A DNA stretch of 64,000 bases from Spisula solida (Eukaryota > Mollusca > Bivalvia > Venerida > Mactridae). The notes below the pieces were generated by a model. It made no database searches and had not been told where the DNA came from. It saw only the letters and a program-made list of their open reading frames with translations. The stretch spans positions 37,218,760-37,282,759 of the forward strand of contig OX365947.1 of NCBI GenBank assembly GCA_947247005.1. The letters run 5' to 3'. Positions within the stretch are counted from its first letter, which is position 1. Every line of letters starts with the position of its first letter. Shown piece by piece: positions 39,601 to 51,600 of the stretch. Both the position numbers and the translations under genes were made by a program.

Positions 39601-42600
39601 TTTTTATTGGATGAAATAGCATTACGGTTCGACTGAGAATGTATGTATGTATGTTCTAGAAACAATTATCCTATAAATGTGTTTTACCTTAAAACCAAGC
39701 GGAACATTGCAGACTGCCAAATTTTCATCAAAAACATAATTATTGTAACATATTTTCGCAACTAGCGACAGTAAATATGTAAATTTGTAAAACTACTCCC
39801 ATCAAAAATGATCTATCAGATCAAATAGTAAACAAGATACCCTCCGAGTATAAAATACATTGTAAACATGATGAAAATACCGTTTATTTGTAATTATTTT
39901 TCAAGCTTTATGATGGGACAGTACTCCGGTATTTTTTTAAATTATGGAACGCCGTTTGGATCACAATGGTATTCAGTGATTTTTTTCCTTCTTTGTTTGC
40001 TACCGGTAAACGGTACCTTCCCAATTTAAAAAAGGCTATAATTTTCCCAAATTTGAAGGCAGAAATTCCCAATGAAGATTTAAAAAAAATAATTCAAAAT
40101 CGGACATAAAATGACAAAGTTATGAACATTTTTAACAAGAAGGCAAGCATAAAAGTTTACAGAAACCAGTAAATAGTCACATGTAATCTCTTTTTCTGTT
40201 TTATTTGGCCTTTCTGCTTTATGAAAATTCCCAATTTCAAGTTGTCACGACACGAAAATTCCCAATCTGAACGGACCCTTTCCCAAAGAAGCGAAAAAAA
40301 TCACTGGTATTATATTTTTCTTATTCCAACGTCTTGTATTTTATATCCGTAATGAACTTATCAACTACCCAGTCTTACCTTTTAACTTGTTTCAACATAT
40401 CAAATGTTATTGTTCAAGATATTAAAGGGATAGGACAAACTGATAATTTGAGACCTACAAAGTCGGCTATTCAAACATTTTTGTTTAAGAATAATGCATA
40501 TTTTGTAGCCAAAGTGTTAAATAATATGAGAAAAAGCGTGATCATGATGACATTGTATATATCCTGTCACAACATTTGATTGTATAATGTATAATAGGAA
40601 TGTATTTAAAATTTTAAAGGAAACTATATAAAAAATATGTCAAGTTTGACGGCCATTCACAATACACTTAAATCGGATGGCTGTAAGTCACCCATAGAGT
40701 CTTGAAAGACTACTCCAAACATGAAAATCTTCTAATGATATTGTATGAGTCACACATAGGGCATGGCAGAACTGTTGTCCCTTATAGGGCATTGCATGAC
40801 TGCTACAAGCAGTGATGAGTTACACATTGGGCCTTCGATGACTGTCCCTTATAAGACATTGTATGGCTGTAACAAGTAGTGGGGAGTCACACATTCAGCC
40901 TGGCATGATCGTTCCAAGCAGTGATGAGTCACACATAGGGCCCGGGTTGACAGTTCCAAGCAGTGATAAGTCACACATAGGGCCCGGGTTGACAGTTCCA
41001 CGCAGTGATGAGTCACACATAGGGCCCGGGTTGACAGTTCCACGCAGTGATGAGTCACACATAGGGCCGGGGTTGACAGTTCCACGCAGTGATGAGTCAC
41101 ACATAGGGCCCGGGTTGACAGTTCCAAGCAGTGATGAGTCACACATAGGGCCCCGGTTGACAGTTCCACGCAGTGATGAGTCACACATAGGGCCCCGGTT
41201 GACAGTTCCACGCAGTGATGAGTCATACATAGGGCCCGGGTTGACAGTTCCACGCAGTGATGAGTCACACATAGGGCCCGGGTTGACAGTTCCAAGCAGT
41301 GATGAGTCACACATAGGGCCCGGGTTGACAGTTCCAAGCAGTGATGAGTCACACATAGGGCCCGGGTTGACAGTTCCAAGCAGTGATGAGTCACACATAG
41401 GGCTTGGGATGACTGTTCCAAGCTGTCGCATGAGTCACACATAGGGCCCGGGTTGACAGTTCCACGCAGTGATGAGTCACACATGGGGCCTGGGATGACT
41501 GTTCCAAGCTGTCGCATGAGTCACACATGGGGCCTGGGATGACTGTTCCAAGCTGTCGCATGAGTCACACATGGGGCCTGGGATGACTGTTCCAAGCTGT
41601 CGCATGAGTCACACATGGGGCCTGGGATGACTGTTCCAAGCTGTCGCATGAGTCACACATGGGGCCTGGGATGACTGTTCCAAGCTGTCGCATGAGTCAC
41701 ACATGGGGCCTGGGTGACTGTTCCAAGCTGGATCAAGTCCTTTAAAGGGCATTGCATGGCTGCTACAAGCAGTGATGCGTCACAAATTGAACCGGGGATG
41801 ACCATTCCAAGCTGTAGGGATCCCATATAAGGCATTGTATGCTTGTTACAAGCAGTAAAGAGTCACACATTCTGTCTGGAATGAATGTTCCAAACTCTAG
41901 CGTTACCTTATAAGGCTTTCGGCTGCTGCAAGCAGTAATGAGTCACATAAAGGACCAGAGATGACTTTACATAAGACTGGTGAGTTAAAAGTACATAAGA
42001 CATCCATTCGACACAAAGCAACTCTACAGGAAAATTATTCTGATGGAAATATGATCATTATATGATAGTGCTAATAATTTGTGTTCGTATGTTAGAATGA
42101 CATTTATCCATATATTGTGGTTATAATTGCATCTCGTTTGCAGGTACACTCCAACATATTAGTACATGGATACTGTTTACCTCAGTATGGAATTGACCTT
42201 TCTGCAGACGCTTCGTAGCCACGCCCCCTATAGTTACGGGTATTCCTTGTTGCTACGCAAGACAAGCTTTCGTTAAAATGGCGTCTAATACGAAGATGTC
42301 GTGTGATGAGCTTGATACAGTTCCGTTAAATATTTCGCTTTAAGTCAATGTTTTGAAAAATTTGTTAAACATAATCATGTGCCTACTTAAAAATTGCAAA
42401 TCGATGGTTTTTTAATCGAAGAATTTTACGTTAACAGTTACTAAATCAGAGCCAAGCAGTGTCCGAATAAGCAGACATTACAAGCGTAATTTTGCCGCTC
42501 AATTAGAATGTTTCTTTTTATCTAAATCGCTATTTATGTATAGTTTTTGCGCCAATCGGGAATGACCTTGCTTGAAAGATACACCCTTTATTGTAACAAA

Positions 42601-45600
42601 GAAATCATTAAGGGTTAATACATATATTTACATATACACGGTTACGGGTATAATGGAATCTTCCATACACTATAGCATTTCATCTTCCGTATACGTTCGT
42701 ATGATGATGTGTTTGATAAATAATCGTATTCAAATGTGCGTAAACAATTATTTAAGTAAAGTTACAAGACCTCCTGATTTTCTGCGTCAGGTTTTTATAG
42801 ATGTCTTCCGTGTGATCTACCGCTTATAGCGGGGACATACATTTTGTTGATTACTTACGACTGAGGCTGTATTTGATTGCAACTTCCGCAAAAAAATAGT
42901 GTTATGTTAACATAGATGAATGTGAATCTTTCAAATCCCACATCGCTACGTAATACATGGTTTTGTCAGCAGTCAGCATATCAACAACTTCCTAATGTAC
43001 AATCACGCGTTATCAAGTAAATAAATATCGTTCAAACTGTCGGGTCAAGTGCAATAATGTGAGCTACTGTCGGTTCAATAAGTAATACTAATGAGGGAAC
43101 TGTCCCATTCAAAAGAATAGGGGAGGCTTATGTTTTATATAATAAAAAAGGTACCTTCAATCAATAGTATAATACTTGAAAACTAGTTTTCATATCGTCA
43201 CGTTAGTCGAGTGGGTAAGCATGCCGCTATTATGCAAGTAATTTTGTTCAATCTCCTTACTGGTTCGACACCTATCCAAGTTACTTATTTTTTTAGTTTT
43301 TTATATCTTTTTACAAGTACCTTGCTTTTTATTTGTAACTAATATAATAACATACATGAAGTAAGGTATGCAATTTACGTAGATTAATTTTTGTGTTATT
43401 TCTTCATTCTTTATCAAGTCGTATTTCAATTATTTTATTTTTATATACAGTACAACACTCATACACTCGTTTTTAATATATTCACTACAACATGAAACTT
43501 TGATCACTTTTAAGTATCGATTCATTAAAACAGCAGTATAATATAAGACTTTATAACATGGATATATGCAATAAAAAAGTTGACCGAAGTGAGGATCGAA
43601 CTTACAACTTAGAATAAAATAGAAACTTGAAGGGAGTGAGGGTATATCCACTACACTTCCGCGCCTTTGATATATGGAATGAGCATGGCACACTATTGGA
43701 TATCGACCCCATATAAAGTTTACCTGACGGGCGAGTTTATATTTATAACTGTTCTCATTTGACTTTGAACGCACTATACTCATATTTTATATGCACCATT
43801 ATACAAGAAATAAATAAGTCCTAGATTTTAAGTTAGTTAAAATTCCAATGTGTTATATACTTTGATGATCTCGTTCAGATTCGTATCAGTCGGGGACCAG
43901 TGATATACCGCGGTGTCTTGTTAGTTGTCAATAATCAATGTAACACATAGCGGTTTCCGCCAGGACAGGGGAACAGTATGGGGTCAGTTAGTTTTATACA
44001 TAATTGCTATAAATGTTTTGTAGTAATGTGTATATATCCGACAGGTCTCTGACCTATAGATAGTTTGAAATAAATTTGTACATGTATCTATCTATCATGA
44101 TTTACAATAGCTGTCCGGACCGTACAGTACATAGATTTAAAAAAATAATTTTTATAAGCTTTGAAGATTGAATGAATTTAGCACCACAAGGATGTCAACA
44201 GAAAAGCGCTATAACTATTACATAGACCAAAACAACATAATGTTCAATATTATTAAAACACTTCACAGTCATCTTCGATGGGAAATACACACATTCTCGT
44301 TATTTGGGGGTTATGTGTCCTTATTCTATATCAAATAATAAAATAATTTCACGAGTCTATGGTTTGAAGTATATATTTTTTAAAACATTCATATCAAATT
44401 AAAGACGAAGCTTTCTAGTTTCACAACATGTAATTATTTCGAATTATATTGATGTAAATATCAATGATATAACTTTTAAATCAGACTATATTTGAGTCAA
44501 AATATACATATATAGCTACTACTTCGGAGGCCTTATGGATTTAATAAATTAATTCACTTTCATGACATTGCTACCAAATTAAAGTTGAAGTTCTCTAGTT
44601 GTTAAACATACCAGAATTTTAAAAATGTGGTCAATATTAATGAAATAAGACTTAATTGAATATTGCACAATTTACATTGATTTTAGCTTGTCTAATGTCC
44701 AGGTTGTCTAACAAGATGGCGGCGATAAATCGTTGCCCAGATGCTGCAATCTGATTGGCTAACGCCACCTGTCAATCAAAATCGGCAGAAAGGTCAATTA
44801 TAGTACAAGTAACATTTTATCATCAACTTATCATGACATCAATATGGAATAATAGTACAAGTAACATTTTATCATCAATTTATCGTGAAACAACATTTAC
44901 TCATCCTACAAATATATAGATATTATTTCAGGTACTAGTATATAGAATCAATTGTATATACATGTAATATACTACTCAAACTTTGCTAAGGGCCAAGAAA
45001 TTGAGTTTGATGTCCGTCTCACGTTAAATGTACAAAACCGATGAAAAAAACGTTGTGCAATTAATAAAATATCATCTTATCTGCTTCTGAAGTTCAAAGC
45101 TTGATGTCTTGCATTTGATACGCATTGCCTAAATGAGGTAGTTTTCTAGGTAACTGATAAGCCCTATTGGCGGAGACCAAAGTGGCTAGATTAAAATGGA
45201 AATATTTATCCCATTTTTATTACCATATCGTGTAAGACCCAAAATGCCAAGAAAATGACCGCATTCTGTTACTCCAGAGGCTTGAATGCAGCACAAAAAT
45301 TGTAATGGGGTTGGGCTTATCAGCACTTAGACATTAAATTTCGAAGTAATCTTAATTGGTTTACAATTTTGCAGATGTAGCATTATGTTTTTGAAAACTC
45401 TACCGGTCAATCTTATTCAATTTGCAAAATATTCAAATGGAAAATTTCTTGGCCCTTATCAAATTTTGAGTAGTATATGTAATTTGTAGTAAAACTCAAC
45501 CATATTTAAAACTTTCAACTAAGGAATACAAGCTTATAATGGCTTATTAAGACCTACCACATCTGCAATAAAATATGATAAATATTTTACATGTCAAGAA

Positions 45601-48600
45601 ACAATGAGAGGAAGTATCAAATGTGCAAGTAATGTTGTGTAATTTGACCTTAAAATAACCTTGACATTGAAATGGTTAGATATTTATGTGGGAGTTGTAC
45701 CACAAGGCCAAACTTAAAATATTGTTTGTTTCCCCATCCCGACCCGAGCAAATTTAGAATGGGTAGGTAGGTAGGTTAAATTTTTTTTTTAATTGTTTCA
45801 GAATGATAGTTATTGGTCAAGATATACAAATAATATAATATAGTAATACATGTAACTATAAGGTGAAAACCAACAATCTTAAATTTAAAATATGTACGAA
45901 ATGTACTTATTATAAGTAAGAAACAAGCCTGTAAACAAAAATTTACATTTTCATCCCCAATATTTTATAAAAAAAATATAATTTCAATTTGGGCAATAAA
46001 ATATTATGGGTAGGGTCGTTTTTTTCGGGTAGGTAGGGGATGGGGAAACAAACAATATTTTATTTTAGGCCCAAGTGAATTAATTTCATTCCTACATTTA
46101 CTCAGGTGTAGCATTGAAAACTCAACAATCTTCACATGCTGAGGACAAATATACTAATTAGTTTTAACATCGAAGCATAATTTAATCGAAGAATAACGTC
46201 ATGAACCTGAATGAATTGGTTGTCCTGACAAAAATAGCAGTATACGTACAATTTCTAACTTATACTGAGGAAAAATACACTTGCCAACTTTTGTGTCTTT
46301 TAATAGCCTCATTGAATGTAAAAATACATGCTAAAATAAATAAAATAGAGCAGAAATGTCAGTTTTTCTAGCTTTTTCGTACTTTGACCTTGAAATGACC
46401 TTGACCCTTGACTCAAAGAGGTCATAACTGTAGGTCATTTCAAGGTTGATGAACAGCGTCCATGCTAACATCTATAATGATATTCATCTATGAAACACTG
46501 TAGAGCCTATTACATTTGAGTAATGTTTTATGTGGTTTTACACTTTAGGCCAAAAAAAAAAAATTGTGTGTTTAGGGTAACGGTCTGAAAAAAGTTAGGT
46601 AGGGTAGGCTTTGGGTTTTTTTTTTCAAGAATTTGTGGTGGCTTAAGATGATATATCTGTGTAAATTATATGTATATCTAGCTTCATATTTGATTTCAGA
46701 TCATTCTAGATGACTGTTATTCTGACTGAAAGCACATTTGATATTTTGACTTACAAATACATTCAACTGTACAAGGGTTTTGTTCGAATTTGTTCTGGAA
46801 ATTTAGTACCGCAGGTCTGTTTAGTTGACATAATATTGACGGACAGGAAGCTGTCAAAAAACGCAACAGCACACTGTGCTCAGATTAGAGCGTATTAAAG
46901 AAACACAAACATGAATATACTAAATATGTTCAGTATTTAATGCTGGTTTTGCATTTTATAATAGTAATGTCAGACTTATACAGACTTTCTGTCTTTTACA
47001 AAGTATTTTTATCACTAGTCTAGTTTATATCAACAAATGAAAATATATATGAGCTATGTCATGTCAGAAGAAAATATGCCTTTATGACATCTTCAGTATT
47101 ATGCAACCAGTATGGGTCCAGTCGACCAAAATGAGTTTCACATAGCCAGACCAGGGTCCAAACTATTTACTTCATAGCAACGAAAGAGCTATTTCATTTC
47201 AGTATTATAGCTGTCTTAATTTTACTGTTAGGCCTTCATTGGCATGGAAAGGGGAGGTCAGAATACACTTTCTTGTGACCAGGCGCATATGTACTTTCTT
47301 ATCTACAAATCATTTTCAGTACTGAAGAGTTTGAACAAATGAGGTTCTACTGTAAATATGATGCAAATAATCTAAAAGTATCTATAAAAATGGTTACATG
47401 CTACTCTCATGATTTTGCTCCAACCAGACAAGAAAACATAAGGGTTGACAAACCAACATATACATGTATGATCCTAAAGAAAGTTGACACAAATTGCAGA
47501 TGACAAAAGTAATGTACTTTATAGTATTAGAAACATCTGAAAACATTTTTTGACACAAACATTTATGTTGGATAGAGTTTATGAATGAAAATCTTCAGAA
47601 TGAAGAAACTTAAAGCGACTTTAGAAAAAGTGACTTCATCCGATAGAACGCGGAAGGTTCGTAATGCGGCCGCATGTTGGCATTTGGGACGAATGATCTG
47701 CACAATAGACGCCATGTTCCATACGAAGCCTACCCGATTTTCAATGCGGTATCCTTATTGGACCATATCAGGCTTCGCGAAAACTTTAAAAACCTGTCAG
47801 TCATTCAGACTGACAGAAACAAAAAAATTGTCAGTCCGAACGAACATTTGTCAGTCCGAAAAAATGAAGAGAGATGTATAGATAATGCATGTTCTTCTTA
47901 AATTATTCAGTGGTAAATTATTTAGAAATGCATTGTTAGCTTTAACACACAGTTAACAAGTGTTTTCAAATAGGCCTAATTATATAGTTTGCCTTTTCAC
48001 AATGGGCTCATTCAGCCCATTCAATGAGCATATATCAGACAGGACTTTCTGTCAAGAGAAATTTTATTTTCATTTTACCATTTAATATCAAACATCTTTA
48101 AACTAAATCACGTTTTTTCGTGTTAAAAAGCCCCGGGGCCCTCGGAAATCGTCAAAATAAAAATATATTCAGAAAAAAAATCGCGAACATTCCGGAATCC
48201 GTACCGTGTAGTACGGGTTTTATCCGCATCCAAAAAATAATCAGTTTTCGCGACCTTCATTTCGCTGAATTATTTTACATTTTTGACGATTTCGGAGGGA
48301 TATCTTATTGAATCTCGACGAGGATTTACGAAAATACATTCGTGTTACATTCTTTACAATAATCTTCAACTACGATGTGGGAATATCGTTGTCCAGACTT
48401 AAAATCTCCGTCGGACCAACCGTCCGACATTCAGTCAAATTTTGCCGGACCAAAGCATAAAATTATCGTTGTGGGAACGTTAAAAAATCGTTAGGGTCGG
48501 CGCCTTTCGGCTAGGTAGGGTCGGGTTACCCGAAACACACAATTTTTTTTTTTTGGCCTTATAGCGGCCATGTTGGACGCCATCCTGGATTTTAACCATT

Positions 48601-51600
48601 CCCTCATCAAATTTTAAGGGACTTTTTTCCTGTTGTTCAGTATATGATTGCCTTTCAGAAAATCACTTTTAAAACGTTTCTGTTGCAAGTACTTAGATCT
48701 ATACATTTAATGCTATTTCGCCAGGACTATTATAGTTTGTCTTATGCAGTTTCCCAACCACTTTTGATTGTTTCTGAAGTATATCGCATCCACAGTGACG
48801 GTAGATATTACTTATTTTAATATGTACATGCATTATGTTCCTTACAATAATACAAATAAATTATAGTCGATAACTCGTTTTAAAATTAATTTATTGATTG
48901 TAATGGTAGACACTGACATTAATTTCTAGCAACAGATCGTTATAAAATGCCTTGTTAGTGACCCAATTTAAGTCATTTTTAAGAAACTTTCACTCATTAG
49001 ATGTTTTTAAACTTTTAATAATGTATACAACATGGTTCCTAGTTCTCAAAACAGCTACTATCGTTTCTTTTGCAATTAGTTGTAGGTTAGCTGTTTTTTT
49101 TGTCATAGATTGACTGGACTATAAGATAAGTATTTGTGTGAAATTGACAAGTAGTTAGGAAGAACAAGAGTGTAAACAAACTTCATGCAGGGTGGCCACA
49201 GAAAATGAAGTATGAAATTCCCTGATAATTCACTGATTTTTCCCTCACAAAAAAGTTATTTTCCATTGATTGTTTTCAGTGTTTGCGACTCATATACAGC
49301 TGAAAGTATGGCCTTCAAAATCCCCTTAGAGCCATACCTACACTACCAAACTCATTATTAACATCTATCTTATCATAAATACAGTTTGTTTGAAGAAATA
49401 CAACTATTAAATAAAGTCATGAAGACAATTTGCCAGTAGACACATTTTTTCCTCCAATTTTTGTAAAATTCCCTGATAATTCCCTGACTATTGCCCAATT
49501 TTGAAATTCCCTGATTTTTCCCTGCAGGGAATTTGTTTTTGGCATTTTCCCTGTTTTCCCTGTTTTCCAGAGTCTGTGGCCACCCTGTCATGCCATCCTG
49601 ATGTCCAGCAAACCAAAATAGGTCTCCCTTACTATATGTAGGAGATAAGCGGTAACATAATTGCAAGGGATGAAATTTCAATAGAAGAAGTGTAGGAATG
49701 ACATAATCGCTCCCACATTATTCCTGCTCCCATATTATTCCTGCTAAGCCTAGGTTTCTCTCAAAGCATCCACTCATTTCAATAAATTAAACTAGGTCCA
49801 TCTTGATGAGCTCATGATGTAGTGCAAGCATATGCTTCCAGTTATTTTTCTTGAACAAATTTGAACAGCCTGTGCCTTTTAAATTGGGAAATTTTAGCGC
49901 ACCAATTCGTGAAATTGGGAATTATTAAAAAAGATTGTTTTGGTTTACAGTGTTCATATTTTGCCATTTTCTACTGATAATACTCAAGTCACATGTGGCA
50001 ACGACTTTTGCAAGTTTGAAAATCTGTTGTTTTGACTTTAAAACAGATATACTGTAGTTTCTTTGAAACCAGCGTGCATAAAAGGGGGAAATATGCATAC
50101 TTTTTGGGAAAACATGATTTTTGGGAAAAATAGAGGTTATTTTGCTAGGGGAAGGTGCCTGTATTCGGCCCTTAAAATAGCCAAAAAGATCACTGGCTTC
50201 TATCTACACATAAAGGGCCAGTCACACTGAACTAGCTCTAAAACTTTCGTCCACATCCTCAAACGTTTCAGGTCAAGCTAGAACTTGACATTTTTGTATA
50301 TAGATAGTTGCTACAATGTCCGTACCATTTGCATACAGTGTCAGCCAAACGGTAATGATGTTTAGCAAGTACAGGAAGCGAATTAGGTGTAAGAGATATA
50401 AAGTTTCATACCTGAACACTGGACTGTTTAAGGAGAATTCGACCTGGTTCAACTGCTTTCTGTGTCTGCAGTATGTCATATAAACACTTCCACACCAAGG
50501 CAACATCTGTTGCTGATAAATTCTCACTAAAATCATATGGTTAAAATCATTAATGTAGTATGCATACAAATAAATCAAAATACAGCTATAACTAACTAGA
50601 ACTGCCATAGAGTGACCATAACCCTACAATACTGCCTTGACACTGAAGTATGGCAAGTCTATAATCTTGAAAATATTTTCCGAGTATAGCGCTACTGAGC
50701 GTTCGATAGAGGTTTAAGCAACAGGCTCTAGTTTTAGCCAATTGATTTAAATGTAGTTAGAGGCATTCAAATTCTACTGTACAAACTTATTTGTGATGCC
50801 TACATATTTAGGATTGGAAGCAACAAATTTTATTTGAAATATACCTGTATGGATTGGCGAAACAATCACACTGTCTAACTTTAAATATCAACAAAGTTAC
50901 ATACAATAAGGACTAAACAATACAAGACCATTATCCAGAACTTTGAAAATTGGTCTCAAATAAAAAAGGATTAATGGAAAAAGAAGAGTATCATCCTGAA
51001 AATTGTGAGTACTTATGCTAAAAATAATATATGTGGTTCAGGTAACCCTACCTACCCTTTTTTTAGCTCCGGGCCTAGCACTTTTTATTGATTTTGAGCA
51101 GGTACGAAATAAGCGCAGAACGAAAAATGTTCAATTTCCATTTTGACACGCTGTTTTTCCTATGCAATAACATATGGATAATGGCAGAGATGCTAATATA
51201 GAACTTGCATTAATTTAGTAAATTGTGACCACTGATCAATGTATCATATACACTTGCATCTATAAAAAAAAGAAGAAATACTTACCTATCCTAATTTTTT
51301 ATTTAGCCTTATTATTGAATTGGTCTTTCAGTGAGGTTTTACTTTTACAGCCCCCGCGAGTCCTCCAGTCCTGACTGACAAATTGTGATCCGGACTGACA
51401 GAAAATCTTTTTCTATTAGACGAATAGGAACACTGAACTCATTTTACCAATTCGGACTGACAAGTTTAAAAACTTTTCGCGGAGCCTGCTTTTAGTGTAT
51501 AAACAAACGTCACCACAGCACAGCATGTAGACTTACTTTTTTTTGTTGATCAGTATTCCAGTGAGTACATCCAGCAAGACTTGTTCCTTGTTTGGAAAGT

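Noticed and set aside
40849..41517. ORFs of 178-222 aa on both strands
   Set aside because: They arise from the 42-bp satellite; period divisible by 3 with no stop in the unit.
43200..43275. Possible tRNA gene
   Set aside because: A- and B-box-like words are present but no acceptor stem or anticodon arm could be paired, so a SINE or tRNA relic is more likely. The same applies at 1600, 5400, 9850, 25422, 43575 and 58370.
47585..47901. 98- and 75-aa overlapping ORFs inside the 2-kb element
   Set aside because: Two frames overlap, neither has a recognisable domain, and the region is a repeat.
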